Positions 1-8,531 of a stretch of DNA of 44,694 bases are shown here, piece by piece. The notes below the pieces were generated by a model. That model was not told the DNA's origin. It saw only the letters and a program-made list of their open reading frames with translations, and did not search any database. The translations under genes were made by a program, and so were the position numbers. Where the stretch lies: contig CALVEO010000011.1 of NCBI GenBank assembly GCA_944326615.1, positions 1-44,694 of the forward strand. Direction: 5' to 3'. The DNA comes from Candidatus Gastranaerophilales bacterium. GTDB lineage: Bacteria > Cyanobacteriota > Vampirovibrionia > Gastranaerophilales > Gastranaerophilaceae. Position 1 is the stretch's first letter. Each line of letters starts with the position of its first letter.

Positions 1-1
1 T

Positions 2-1276
2 GTAGAAGGTTTATATAACAGCGGTTTGATATCCGAGACTTTAAAAGACACAATTAAAGGTTTGCCTTACAATCAGGGAACAGGTTTTGGTGGCGATGCT
101 TCAGTCGCAGTAACGACAGATTCTGGTAATCTTGATGATTTATGCAATTTTTTGGATGAAATAGGTGCTTCAATTGACATAACAATTGATGGAAGCATGG
201 TTAATGGTGATAGAGCAAATATGCAGCTTATATGCGATCAGGCAAATGAAGATAAAAATATAAAAGCTGATTCAGGTTCAGGAACAGTAACTTCTTCATT
301 TAATCTTTCTGATTTATTAAATGGTGATGCTTCTGTTGATCTTTATACATATAACAGAAAAGGGAAAAACCCTAATGATGATATGGCAAATGCCGCCCAG
401 GCATTGCTTGAAGATATATTAAATCAAGCGGGCGAATATTTGGCGGAAGTATTTGATCTTGGGGATACGTATTCTCAGTCAGCACTGGAATATGCAATGG
501 TATGCATAAAAAATTTATATACCCCTGTAGATGATTCAACAGGCGAATATTATAATGATTTTCATTCTGACATTGATCATTTTAACGGAGATGTAGGCTC
601 CGAGACAAATGCTCCAAACTATATTGGCTGGGTAAATGATGCATATAAACGAGGTTTGGGATTAGGTCATAATCATAACAAAAACAGGGTAAGTATCAGT
701 AATATGCTAAAAGCATATTTAACATTTTTTGCAGACTACATGAATGGCGTATCTACACTGGATGAAAACGGTAATGATCAATATTATGTTAATAAAGGCC
801 AGATTAGTGGTTCAAGTTTGGTCACAGATGATTCATCCTATATTTATACTTGGTTAACTGGCACATCTGTATCAAGTGATGATCTTGCGCAGGCAACATT
901 TTATGATACCTTATTTAACCAGATTTGCGCAAACGGGTGGACAGAAAACGACAATATAGATGACACCGAATATCTGCAGCAAATGCTTCAAAACGGCATG
1001 CTTTTTATTTCCAAAGCAAAAGATGACGGTTATTATTACCAGGGAAATTATGCAACAGATCCTTATATAAAAGAAATATCCGATGATACCCTTATAGCGC
1101 AGGCCGAAGCCAAATATACAACTGAAAAAGCGAAATTAAATTCCAAAGAAGAAACATTAGATATGAAGATGAAAAATCTGGATACAGAAATATCCTCTTT
1201 AACGACAGAATACGATACCGTAAAAAATACAATCTCCAAAAACATAGAAAAATCATTCAAAAGGTATAATGCTTAA
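2..1276 (+). CDS. Unknown protein, 5' end cut off by window
   Basis: The reading frame is open from the first bases of the window, so the gene starts upstream and only its 3' part is visible; the TTG at 26 is just an in-frame codon. I do not recognise the family. The visible 425 or so residues are acidic and rich in Asn, Asp, Ser and Tyr, with no membrane segment. The last 55 residues form a charged heptad-like stretch (about KYTTEKAKLNSKEETLD to the end) that should be a coiled coil. It ends 53 bases before the next start on the same strand. The composition and C-terminal coiled coil would suit a secreted or surface-assembly protein, but that is only inference. Confidence 0.75.
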   Translation, partial: VEGLYNSGLISETLKDTIKGLPYNQGTGFGGDASVAVTTDSGNLDDLCNFLDEIGASIDITIDGSMVNGDRANMQLICDQANEDKNIKADSGSGTVTSSFNLSDLLNGDASVDLYTYNRKGKNPNDDMANAAQALLEDILNQAGEYLAEVFDLGDTYSQSALEYAMVCIKNLYTPVDDSTGEYYNDFHSDIDHFNGDVGSETNAPNYIGWVNDAYKRGLGLGHNHNKNRVSISNMLKAYLTFFADYMNGVSTLDENGNDQYYVNKGQISGSSLVTDDSSYIYTWLTGTSVSSDDLAQATFYDTLFNQICANGWTENDNIDDTEYLQQMLQNGMLFISKAKDDGYYYQGNYATDPYIKEISDDTLIAQAEAKYTTEKAKLNSKEETLDMKMKNLDTEISSLTTEYDTVKNTISKNIEKSFKRYNA

Positions 1277-1329
1277 TGCTTGCTTTAAAATTTTGTTTTT
1301 TATTTAATAAAAATAAAAAGGCAGGTAAA

Positions 1330-2145
1330 ATGAAAAAGATATTATTACTTATGGTTATTGCTGCGTCTTGTACATCTGCAATTGCTGTAGATTGGCAGCA
1401 GATTTATACAAATAGTGCAAATGTTAGTTTGTATATTGACAAAGATTCTGTAAAAAATATTAATCCTAATGAATATGTTTACGCTATAAAATATCGTGTT
1501 GCTTCTAATCCGCAGCAGGTTGCGTATATAAAGTCAAATTTTGATACTAACTATTTGGGTGTAATACAGTCAGGTTTGTTTGATGAAACAGCATACAGAC
1601 CGCAGGCTGTTTTTGCAAATCCGAGGGTATTTATGAAACCTGTGATGAAGGATTCTTTTTTAAGTTTTGCCCACACATGGGTCTGTGACTTAACTTCTCC
1701 GCTCCAGCAAAAACAGGTTAAAAATGAAACTAATGTTCAAACATCGAAAACAACAAAACCCGAAAAAGTTAAACCTGTATTAAGAGGTGCAGACGGACGA
1801 AATATTAAATCCAATGCTTTAAATCAAGTTATAAATGAAAGCAAAGCAGAAAATATGAAAGAATATGTTTCTGTTACCGGTGCAAAACTCGCAAGCAACT
1901 GGCAGCCGCCAAAATCAGGACGTAATACACAGGCAATTGTAATTCTTGAAATCGGGGCTGACGGAAGTCTGCAAAATTATAAATTTGCAAAATCCTCTGG
2001 CGATAAGCTTACTGACAGATCAATAATGAGTGCAATTGAGCTTTCTGCTCCGTTTTTGAAGGTGCCGGAATTAAAGCATGGTGTTCAAAGCACTGATATA
2101 CAATTTGTTTTTGAGTATAAATATTTCAGAAAGTCAGTTATATAG
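1330..2145 (+). CDS. Secreted protein with TonB C-terminal-like domain
   Basis: A 271-residue protein. An in-frame ATG lies at 1276, but the ATG at 1330 is preceded by an AAGGCAGGT-like ribosome site and begins a typical signal peptide (MKKILLLMVIAASCTSAIA, then VDWQQ), so 1330 is preferred. The middle (about residues 120-160) is a Lys/Thr-rich linker. The last 100 residues resemble the TonB C-terminal fold: an 'AIVILEIGADGSL' strand, a 'KSSGDKLTDRSIMSAI' helix and a final 'DIQFVFEYKY' strand. There is no N-terminal anchor kept after cleavage and no ExbB/ExbD nearby, so this is probably a periplasmic TonB-fold protein rather than a true energy-transducing TonB. A terminator follows immediately. 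Confidence 0.7.
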   Translation: MKKILLLMVIAASCTSAIAVDWQQIYTNSANVSLYIDKDSVKNINPNEYVYAIKYRVASNPQQVAYIKSNFDTNYLGVIQSGLFDETAYRPQAVFANPRVFMKPVMKDSFLSFAHTWVCDLTSPLQQKQVKNETNVQTSKTTKPEKVKPVLRGADGRNIKSNALNQVINESKAENMKEYVSVTGAKLASNWQPPKSGRNTQAIVILEIGADGSLQNYKFAKSSGDKLTDRSIMSAIELSAPFLKVPELKHGVQSTDIQFVFEYKYFRKSVI

Positions 2146-2150
2146 CACAC

Positions 2151-2187
2151 AAAAAAATCCGAAAAATTAGTTTTTCGGATTTTTTTA
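2151..2187. terminator. Bidirectional terminator
   Basis: AATCCGAAAAA and TTTTTCGGATT form a perfect stem with flanking A and T runs. It lies between two converging genes (the TonB-like gene and rpmB) and can serve both strands. Confidence 0.85.
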
Positions 2188-2203
2188 TAATAATTTCAAA
2201 TAA

Positions 2204-2395
2204 TTAAACAGCTTTTTGAACTTTGCCTGCTCTTAAACAAGAAGTGCAGACTTTAATTCTTTTAACAGTTCCGTTTACATTAACCTTTACTGATTGAAGG
2301 TTAGGTTCCTGAGTATGAACAATTTGTTTATGCGAGAATGTTAATTTCGCTGCTTTAATCGGTGCTTTACCGCATACATCACATTTTTTTGACAT
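2204..2395 (-). CDS. rpmB: 50S ribosomal protein L28
   Basis: A 63-residue protein matching bacterial L28, a component of the large ribosomal subunit. It starts MSKKCDVCGKAP, has the conserved 'KVNVNGTVKRIKVCTSCLRAG' region (positions about 36-58) and ends KVQKAV. The two CxxC pairs (CDVC near the N-terminus and CTSC near residue 51) mark the zinc-binding (C+) form. A purine-rich AAAAGGAAA ribosome site precedes the ATG. It stands alone as a single-gene unit and ends at the shared terminator. Confidence 0.95.
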   Translation of the reverse strand: MSKKCDVCGKAPIKAAKLTFSHKQIVHTQEPNLQSVKVNVNGTVKRIKVCTSCLRAGKVQKAV

Positions 2396-2526
2396 AATTT
2401 TTATTTCCTTTTCTAGCTAGTTTGTGTATTCTAATAATATATTAAAAATCTTAAAAATCAAGAAGCATGTTAAATTAAGTTAAGCCATTCTCCTAAACCC
2501 GCCAATTGTAACAATTTTATAAGGAC

Positions 2527-2555
2527 TTGAATTAAATTTTACCTTATGATATATT
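2527..2555 (+). promoter_or_regulatory. Sigma70-type promoter for the LysM gene
   Basis: TTGAAT (2527-2532), a 17-base spacer, then TATATT (2550-2555) preceded by TGA, an extended -10. The expected start site is near 2562, which argues against the TTG at 2563 as start codon and for the ATG at 2596. Confidence 0.65.
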
Positions 2556-2595
2556 TCACTTATTGAGAACAATTTATTTATTAGGGTATGGAAAG

Positions 2596-3159
2596 ATGAA
2601 GAGTTCAACTATCAGAAGATCAAATCTATCTAAGGAAAAAATGGCTGTATTAGAGGCATTGTCCCAGTACAGACGAGATCAGTACGATAATTCTCCGGGT
2701 GTATATGTAAGACCTAATAAGGAAAGAGAATTAGATGTTTTGTGGCAGAATTTTAAAGTAAACCAGAAAAATGATAAATCTCCAAGTATATATCTTGCAG
2801 CAGGATTTATAGTCGGGGCTGTTGTAATGCTTATTCTAACAGTTATGATAAGTTTTTCTGCTAACGGGTTCAATTTTATAAAGGAAAAAGCTGCCTCATC
2901 ACCTGCTCCGGCTAAAAAAGAAAAATTGAGTTTGAATTTTATTCCTTCTTCAACGGAACAGGCTGAGCCGGAAGCTGTCAATGAAACTTATACGGTTCAA
3001 AGCGGCGATACAATGGAAAGTATTTTAATCAGATTTTACGGCTCATACAGCAAGGAAAAGGAAGCTCTTGTTTTAAAAACAAACAATCTGACTAATCCAA
3101 ACAAGCTCGGTATCGGACAGAAGTTGATAATTCCTGTTGAAGATAAGCAGGGTGAATAA
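2596..3159 (+). CDS. Membrane-anchored LysM-domain protein
   Basis: A 187-residue protein. The basic cytoplasmic N-terminus (residues 1-62) is followed by one membrane segment (about 65-88, IYLAAGFIVGAVVMLILTV), a Pro/Ala/Lys linker, and a C-terminal LysM domain (about 131-181) beginning YTVQSGDTMESIL and ending LGIGQKLIIPV. LysM modules bind peptidoglycan N-acetylglucosamine, so the protein probably ties the inner membrane to the wall. Frame is open to a TTG at 2563, but the promoter places the transcript start there; AGGG at 2583 serves the ATG at 2596. The gene stands alone and ends at a hairpin terminator. Confidence 0.75.
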   Translation: MKSSTIRRSNLSKEKMAVLEALSQYRRDQYDNSPGVYVRPNKERELDVLWQNFKVNQKNDKSPSIYLAAGFIVGAVVMLILTVMISFSANGFNFIKEKAASSPAPAKKEKLSLNFIPSSTEQAEPEAVNETYTVQSGDTMESILIRFYGSYSKEKEALVLKTNNLTNPNKLGIGQKLIIPVEDKQGE

Positions 3160-3164
3160 ATTTT

Positions 3165-3198
3165 AAAAAAAGATCGTTTTTAGAAACGGTCTTTTTTA
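3165..3198. terminator. Bidirectional terminator
   Basis: AAAAAAGATCGTTT pairs with AAACGGTCTTTTTT around a short loop. It lies between the converging LysM gene and rarA. Confidence 0.8.
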
Positions 3199-3205
3199 TT
3201 ATTTA

Positions 3206-4438
3206 TTATTTTGTGTATTTTCGTCCGGCAAGTTCATCAGGCAGAAACTGCTGTTTTATATCCGGCGCATCATGTGAATATATGTAGCCTATTCCAAAGC
3301 CGTAATTTTTTGCATCTTTGTAATGCGCATCTCTAAGGTGCATCGGAGGCGGAAAATCTTTTCCGGAATTAATATCATTTAGTGCCTGATCAATTGCCAT
3401 AACTGTTTCATTGGATTTTGGCGCGCGTGCAACATAAATTACGGCCTGAGCAAGCGGAATTCTTCCTTCCGGAAGTCCAAGAAGTTCTACTGCTTTGTAG
3501 GCGTTTAGTGCGACATTTAGTGCATTTGGATCTGCATTACCGACATCTTCTGCCGAGCATGTTATGAGTCTTCTTGCAATAAATCTCGGATCTTCACCTG
3601 CTGCAATCATTTTGGCAAGATAATAAATTGCGGCATCTGGATCTGACCCTCTCAGGCTTTTTTGAAAAGCCGATGCGCAGTCGTAATGTTCCTGCTGTGA
3701 ATATCTGGTATTACGTTTCTGGCATATTTCTTCAATAATTTTTACGGTTAAATTACGCCTGCCGTCTTTTAAGTCGCTTGCAAAATAGGCATTTTCAACA
3801 ACATTCAGGGCATAGCGCGCATCTCCTCTTGCAAGATTTATTATAAAATCTATTGCTCCGGCTTCACAATCCATTGGAAGATAATTTTTTGCAAGGTAAG
3901 CGAACCCTTTTTTAATAATTTTATCCATGCTTTCATCATCAATGGAATTAAGTCTTACTACCTGTACTCTTGATAAAAGCGCCGGCACAACCTGAAAAGA
4001 CGGATTTTCGGTTGTTGAGCCTATTAAAAACAATGTTCCGTTTTCAAGATGGGGTAAAAGCGCATCCTGTTGTGTTTTAGAGTATCTGTGGATTTCATCA
4101 ATAAAAAGAATGGTTTTTGTGCCTGCTCTCAATGCTTCTTTTGCGCTTTCAACCGCATCTTTAATATCTTTGACACCTGAAGTTACGGCAGAAATTTCAA
4201 TAAAATTAGCGCTTGTTTTTGTCGCAATAAGCCTTGCAAGTGTTGTTTTACCGCATCCGGGGGTTCCCCAGAATATCATTGAAAAAAGCCTGTTAGTTTT
4301 TAAAAGGTTAAGTATCGGGCTGTTTGGAGAAACAACATTGCTCTGCCCTAAAAATTCTTCAATAGTTTTAGGGCGCATAAGTTCTGCCAGCGGTATCTGC
4401 TTATTTTGATTTTCCAGTTCCGTAAATAGATTGTTCAT
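3206..4438 (-). CDS. rarA: Replication-associated recombination protein A (MgsA/RarA AAA+ ATPase)
   Basis: A 410-residue clamp-loader-like AAA+ ATPase that acts at stalled replication forks. Visible motifs: RPKTIEEFLGQ near residue 22, Walker A GTPGCGKTT at 58-66, Walker B ILFIDEIHR at 110-118, sensor 1 GSTTENPSF, arginine finger in ALLSR, and the C-terminal RarA/MgsA region (SLRGSDPDAAIYYLAKM, ending KDFPPPMHLRDAHYK...). The frame is open 53 codons further upstream, but homology begins at MNNLFTELE, so 4438 is the start. No ribosome site is present; a TGtTACAAT extended -10 lies 6 bases before the ATG, suggesting a leaderless message. It diverges from the solute-binding gene. Confidence 0.95.
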   Translation of the reverse strand: MNNLFTELENQNKQIPLAELMRPKTIEEFLGQSNVVSPNSPILNLLKTNRLFSMIFWGTPGCGKTTLARLIATKTSANFIEISAVTSGVKDIKDAVESAKEALRAGTKTILFIDEIHRYSKTQQDALLPHLENGTLFLIGSTTENPSFQVVPALLSRVQVVRLNSIDDESMDKIIKKGFAYLAKNYLPMDCEAGAIDFIINLARGDARYALNVVENAYFASDLKDGRRNLTVKIIEEICQKRNTRYSQQEHYDCASAFQKSLRGSDPDAAIYYLAKMIAAGEDPRFIARRLITCSAEDVGNADPNALNVALNAYKAVELLGLPEGRIPLAQAVIYVARAPKSNETVMAIDQALNDINSGKDFPPPMHLRDAHYKDAKNYGFGIGYIYSHDAPDIKQQFLPDELAGRKYTK

Positions 4439-4444
4439 AGTATA

Positions 4445-4450
4445 ATTGTA
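4445..4450 (-). promoter_or_regulatory. -10 box of rarA, leaderless geometry
   Basis: On the minus strand TACAAT, preceded by TGt (extended -10), ends 6 bases before the rarA ATG. That spacing puts the predicted transcript start at the A of the ATG. Confidence 0.45.
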
Positions 4451-4480
4451 ACATGGTTCGGCAAAAGTGAGTGGTATAAA

Positions 4481-5707
4481 GTGAAAAGTTTTGTAATAAA
4501 AATATGTATTATTTTGTTTGTTATTTTTCTTGTCGGTATAACAATTCCCGTTAATAAAAAAATGTCCGATAATGAAGTTATATTCTGGACATTGCAAATG
4601 AGTGATTTTTCAGAATATATGAATAAAGTCATATCAGATTTTGAGGCAGAAAATCCTGATATAAAAATAAAATGGGTTGATGTGCCGTTTTCAGAAGGTG
4701 AAAAACGTACACTTGCATCTGTTTTGAGCGATAATCCTCCGGATTTGATTAATTTAAATCCTGATTTTTCAGCACTTCTTGCGCAAAGAGGCGCACTTTA
4801 TGAGATTGATGAACAATACACCGGACAGTTTAATAAAGATATTATAAATTCTTTAAAGTATAACGGGAAATTGTATTCGCTGCCTTGGTATGCTACTTCT
4901 GCCGTAACAATTTATAATAAAAATCTCCTTTCAAAATCCGGTGCTGAACTGCCTGCAACTTTTGAGGATTTAGGCAAAATTGCCACCCTGATAAAAGAAA
5001 AAACCGGTGCTTATGTTTTGCTTCCGAATATTACGGAAAATGACACTATGCTCAGAATTTTGAACAAGTATGGCGTAACAGCTTTAAATATAAATTCCTC
5101 TCAATCAATTGAAGTTTTTGATTATTTTAAAAATCTTTATAAAAGCGGTTTAATTCCGAAAGAATCTGTTACCCAGACTCATCGTGAGGCGCTTGAAAAA
5201 TATATGGCTGAACAAATAGTATTTTTTCAGGCCGGTGCGAATTTTTTAAATATGATTAAAGAAAACGCCCCATCTGCTTATAAAAATACTGATGTAGCCC
5301 CGCAAATTACAGGCAGACTCGGACAAAATGATTTTTCTCTTATGAATTTTGTAATTCCTCTGCGTGCAAAACATAAAAATGAAGCATTAAAGTTTGCCCT
5401 CTTTTTAACAAACTATGAAAATCAGCTTGAACTTGCAAAATTAACAAATGTTCTGGCTGTGAATGAAAAAACTTTGCATGATGATTTTTATACAAATTAT
5501 GACAAAGGCGACTTAATGGCCAAAGCTCGTGTAATCAGCGCAAAGCAGCTTTATAGAATAGAACCGTCATTTAAAACAATGAAAGACCAGAAAGAAATTA
5601 ATACAATTGTAAATTCGGCTGTTCAGCAAATCTTACTAAACAAAAACACCACCGGAAAAATTCTCGATGATGTTTCGGATAAAATAAATTTAATACTTTC
5701 TGACTAG
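4481..5707 (+). CDS. Extracellular solute-binding protein, family 1 (sugar ABC transporter type)
   Basis: A 408-residue protein starting at GTG. An uncleaved anchor or signal segment occupies about residues 4-23 (VIKICIILFVIFLVGITIP); no lipobox cysteine follows. The body fits family 1 binding proteins (UgpB/MalE-like): VIFWTLQMSDFSEYMNKVIS, 'FEAENPDIKIKWVDV', 'DNPPDLINLNPDF', and 'LPWYATSAVTIYNKNLL' near residue 140. Such proteins capture sugars or glycerol-phosphate esters for an ABC importer. No permease or ATPase gene is adjacent, so its partners must be encoded elsewhere. The stop codon overlaps the convergent stop of the next gene. Confidence 0.85.
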   Translation: MKSFVIKICIILFVIFLVGITIPVNKKMSDNEVIFWTLQMSDFSEYMNKVISDFEAENPDIKIKWVDVPFSEGEKRTLASVLSDNPPDLINLNPDFSALLAQRGALYEIDEQYTGQFNKDIINSLKYNGKLYSLPWYATSAVTIYNKNLLSKSGAELPATFEDLGKIATLIKEKTGAYVLLPNITENDTMLRILNKYGVTALNINSSQSIEVFDYFKNLYKSGLIPKESVTQTHREALEKYMAEQIVFFQAGANFLNMIKENAPSAYKNTDVAPQITGRLGQNDFSLMNFVIPLRAKHKNEALKFALFLTNYENQLELAKLTNVLAVNEKTLHDDFYTNYDKGDLMAKARVISAKQLYRIEPSFKTMKDQKEINTIVNSAVQQILLNKNTTGKILDDVSDKINLILSD

Positions 5708-6153
5708 CACCAGAACCCGCGTACGCCGAAGAAACTCGGTCCGCCGAACATAAATCCCGGCCCGCACCCGCAGCCTCCGCCGAAAAATCCGCCGCCAAAC
5801 GGGCCGCATCCATATATAGATGAAGTCATGTAAGGATTAAATCCGCATCCGAAAATTCCGAAAGGCGAAGTTACCATTGACGCTCCGATAAGCCCCATTG
5901 TCCCTTGTGCATTTGCAACCGGATTGCCATAACCTGCTGCAGAGTTAACAGCATAGCCTAAATAACTTCCTGTATGTCGTCTTATATCTCTTGCTGCTTC
6001 GTTTCTTATAGCACCGTTCATAACGTTAAACCCAAAGTCCATAAGAGCATCGCCAACCGGAACACCATTATTTCTGGCATCGGCAAATCCGGCTGCGCTT
6101 CCAAGAATTGCATTGACATTACTTAGTGTGTATAAAGTATTATCTAAACCCAT
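5704..6153 (-). CDS. Unknown Gly/Cys/Phe-rich small protein
   Basis: A 149-residue protein of unknown function. The N-terminal 110 residues are helical in character (MGLDNTLYTLSNVNAILGSA...). The last 45 residues are a low-complexity Gly/Phe/Cys tail (FGGGFFGGGCGCGPGFMFGG, ending GFWC) that could aggregate, form an adhesive surface or bind metal. A clear AGAGAGG ribosome site stands 4 bases before the ATG. The stop overlaps the convergent solute-binding gene on the palindrome CTAG. The upstream region shares motif blocks with that of the unknown gene at 25152-25637. Confidence 0.7.
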   Translation of the reverse strand: MGLDNTLYTLSNVNAILGSAAGFADARNNGVPVGDALMDFGFNVMNGAIRNEAARDIRRHTGSYLGYAVNSAAGYGNPVANAQGTMGLIGASMVTSPFGIFGCGFNPYMTSSIYGCGPFGGGFFGGGCGCGPGFMFGGPSFFGVRGFWC

Positions 6154-6334
6154 AATACCTCTCTTAATTATATACTTATGTATATATAAAGTATATTAAT
6201 TTCAAAAAATTGCTTATTTATTATTGTTTTGTTAAGTATTGTAACGATTTTTTATTCAATAATTAAAGTTTTTGCCTGTAATTACCGATAAATACAATAA
6301 GGAAACAAAAAAAACGGAAAAAGGGATAACTGAT

Positions 6335-6826
6335 ATGGCAATTGGTTTTAATGCACAGTACAAATTAGGGATTGATACAACAACTTTAAAACAGGTTTCA
6401 AATGAAATTTTGAAACGTGCCGCAGAAAAAAACAGCCAGTATAATACAACATCAACAGGTACTGCATTTAGGATGCAGACTCTTGATATTGATTTGTATA
6501 AAGGAAATCTTGATGTTAATGTTGCACGTCAGGTTGCCATGAACAATTCAGGTTTGCAGATTCAGTTGAGTCAGGATGTATTGAAATCAATTCAATACTT
6601 AAATTCTCAGGCAGCGCAGAATATTCAGAAAAATGTTGAAGGTAAAATTACAGTAGCTTTGAATGAAGGCGTTGGAAATTCTCAAAAAACAGAAGCCTCT
6701 CCAAAATTTAACAGTATTGTAAGTTTGAGCACAGGCAAAGACAAAAACGGTTCAGCTCCTTCTTACAAAGGTGAATTTTTGTTTATCAAAAAAGACAAAG
6801 ATAAAGAAGAAACAGCAGCAGTTTAA
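6335..6826 (+). CDS. Unknown 163-residue protein
   Basis: Starts at the ATG at 6335, served by AAAGGG 9 bases upstream; an in-frame TTG at 6272 has no ribosome site. No signal peptide or membrane segment is seen. The sequence (MAIGFNAQYKLGIDTTTLKQ...) alternates short helices and Gln/Asn-rich stretches and ends in a Lys/Glu-rich tail (FIKKDKDKEETAAV). I do not recognise the family. It is monocistronic, ending at a strong terminator shared with the convergent gene at 6863. Confidence 0.65.
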   Translation: MAIGFNAQYKLGIDTTTLKQVSNEILKRAAEKNSQYNTTSTGTAFRMQTLDIDLYKGNLDVNVARQVAMNNSGLQIQLSQDVLKSIQYLNSQAAQNIQKNVEGKITVALNEGVGNSQKTEASPKFNSIVSLSTGKDKNGSAPSYKGEFLFIKKDKDKEETAAV

Positions 6827-6831
6827 TAAAT

Positions 6832-6864
6832 AAAAAAATCCGGTTTTTCAAATCCGGATTTTTT
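6832..6864. terminator. Bidirectional terminator
   Basis: ATCCGG and CCGGAT form the stem core, flanked by A7 on the left and T-rich sequence on the right. It sits between two converging genes. Confidence 0.85.
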
Positions 6865-7258
6865 ATTTTTCATCTTCTTTTAATTCCCTTGCAAGATTAT
6901 AAAACTCTTCTTCAAGTTCTTTTTCGGCATTTTCTTGTTTTTGCTCATCTTTATCATTCCGGGAATTTTTTTCACGTTCTTTTTGTTCTTCAAGAGCTTT
7001 TTTACGGGCGTTGATAACATTTGCAACATTCATCATGGCAAGAGAATTGAGAGTTGCACGAAGCTGGGCACTTCTGTCTGTATATTTCTGGCTTTCGGAA
7101 TTTTCATCTTCATCTTCTCTTTTTTGCTGCGCGAAATATTCTCCGCCCTGCCCCATTTTATCATCCTGGGTTTTGGCGGCTGTTCCTGAAATATCTCCGC
7201 TTTTGAAATTAAAAGAGCCTCCGATTCCGAAGAATCCTGCTGACCTGTTATCGACCAT
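6863..7258 (-). CDS. Unknown charged coiled-coil protein
   Basis: A 131-residue protein. The chosen ATG at 7258 has AGAGGG 8 bases upstream; an ATG 10 codons earlier lacks one. The N-terminus (MVDNRSAGFFGIGGSFNFKSG) is Gly/Phe rich and the C-terminal half (about residue 70 onward) is a long Lys/Glu coiled coil (ARKKALEEQKEREKNSR...). There is no signal peptide or membrane segment. The function is unknown, and the stop lies inside the T run of the shared terminator. Confidence 0.65.
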   Translation of the reverse strand: MVDNRSAGFFGIGGSFNFKSGDISGTAAKTQDDKMGQGGEYFAQQKREDEDENSESQKYTDRSAQLRATLNSLAMMNVANVINARKKALEEQKEREKNSRNDKDEQKQENAEKELEEEFYNLARELKEDEK

Positions 7259-7417
7259 ACGTCTAACCCTCTGTTTATTTTTGTTCAATCTCTTATAATC
7301 CTAACAGATTGAATATTATATTAACTCATCTGAAAGGATTATTTTGCTAGCTGTTTAATAAAAATTTACAAAAAGATTAAAAATTTAAATTATTTGAATT
7401 GTTATCAGCGCCGAATA

Positions 7418-7446
7418 TTGAAAAAAAAAGAAAAATATGTTATTAT
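7418..7446 (+). promoter_or_regulatory. Sigma70-type promoter for the prepilin gene
   Basis: TTGAAA (7418-7423), a 17-base A-rich spacer, TATTAT (7441-7446). It lies about 30 bases upstream of the AGGAAGAGGAAGG ribosome site of the gene at 7484. Confidence 0.65.
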
Positions 7447-7483
7447 ATATATAGATTACTGTAAAGGAAGAGGAAGGATATTA

Positions 7484-8152
7484 ATGAGAAGATTTAAAGG
7501 TTTTACGCTCACTGAACTAATGATCGCTTTGGCTGTTATCGGTATTCTTGTTGCAGTTGTAACCCCTGCTATTATGAAGACAAGACCGAATAAAAATAAA
7601 ATGATGGTTAAAAAGACATTCTATACAACAGAACAAATTGTCAGTACATTGATTAATGATGAAAGATTATACCCTGATATGCGTGATGTATGTGGGGAAG
7701 GGGTTGTACCCGGAGCTGACCCTAATGTTTATTGTGCTTACGGATTTGATTATGATGAATCTGTTACCTATGAAGGTGTCGAATATGAAGGTGATACAAA
7801 ATTTGCAGAGTTGTTTAAAAGCAGATTGAATGTAAAAAGAGACTCTGCTGAAGATGATCTTGTATTTTATACAACGGATGGTGTAAAATGGGATTTGACA
7901 GAAACTAAGGGGGCTTGGAGTGCGGGTGCTGAGCCGGGAGATTTTAATACCGGCCGTATAGGCACTATTATAATTGATGTAAATGGCGATGAAGAACCTA
8001 ATGCAAGACAGAGTGATAGTGATGAAGATAGTTTTGATACCTATCACATTCAGATTTTGTCAAACGGAAAGATGAGAATTGATCCTGCTGACAGCAGAGC
8101 TGTTGATTATGCTACAATCAATACATCAATCAGAGATACTGTTGAAGATTAA
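7484..8152 (+). CDS. Type IV prepilin-like protein (short leader)
   Basis: A 222-residue prepilin/pseudopilin. The leader is only six residues (MRRFKG) and is followed by the N-methylation motif FTLTELMIALAVIGILVAVV, so prepilin peptidase would cleave G|F with Glu at +5. The globular domain is acidic with one cysteine pair (about residues 66 and 79) and ends in a region (GTIIIDVNGDEEPN) shared in type with the other prepilins of this window. The start at 7484 is fixed by the AGGAAGAGGAAGG ribosome site and by the motif position. It is followed at once by rnpB. It is the ordinary counterpart of the long-leader prepilin loci at 15006, 22118 and 28389. Confidence 0.85.
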   Translation: MRRFKGFTLTELMIALAVIGILVAVVTPAIMKTRPNKNKMMVKKTFYTTEQIVSTLINDERLYPDMRDVCGEGVVPGADPNVYCAYGFDYDESVTYEGVEYEGDTKFAELFKSRLNVKRDSAEDDLVFYTTDGVKWDLTETKGAWSAGAEPGDFNTGRIGTIIIDVNGDEEPNARQSDSDEDSFDTYHIQILSNGKMRIDPADSRAVDYATINTSIRDTVED

Positions 8153-8154
8153 TT

Positions 8155-8498
8155 AAAGTAATCGAATAATCGCGCCTGAATTTCAGGTGAGGAAAGTCCG
8201 TGCATTCAAGGACAAGCAGCCGGGGAAATCCCGGACGGCGTGAGCCGGTGGATAGGACCACAGAAATGTAGACTGCCGATGAACAGAAATGTTACAGGCG
8301 ATGGTGCAACGGTGAGTTAAGAGCTTCACCGGCGGTATTGAAAAATACCGGCCAGGCAACCCCCTGCAGAATGCAAGATTAAATTGAAGGTTATAAAGGC
8401 TGTCCGCCAACTTCAGAAAAATCGCTAGAGATTGAAAGTAATTTCAATACAAGACAGATGATTATTTAGAAACAGAACACGGCTTATGAGTTACTTTA
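8155..8498 (+). ncRNA. rnpB: RNase P RNA (bacterial type A)
   Basis: The catalytic RNA that matures tRNA 5' ends. Conserved blocks are visible in order: GAGGAAAGTCC at 8189-8199, the GGTGCAACGGTGAGTTAAGAGC block near 8303, GGCAACCCCCTGCAG near 8355, and ACAGAACACGGCTTATGAG at 8472-8490. AAAGTAA (8155-8161) pairs with TTACTTT (8491-8497) to close helix P1, which sets the ends. The gene starts within a few bases of the prepilin stop, so its promoter must lie inside or before that gene. A terminator follows. Confidence 0.95.
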
Positions 8499-8504
8499 TT
8501 TTAT

Positions 8505-8531
8505 AAAAAAATATCCCTCGGGATATTTTTT
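8505..8531. terminator. Bidirectional terminator of rnpB and dxr
   Basis: AAAAAATATCC and GGATATTTTTT form a stem around CTCG. It lies directly after rnpB and overlaps the dxr stop codon on the other strand. Confidence 0.8.

Noticed and set aside
4110-4409. Long ORFs on the strand opposite rarA, dxr, hydF, mnmE and others
   Set aside because: They are shadows of strongly conserved genes, with no own ribosome sites or recognisable features.
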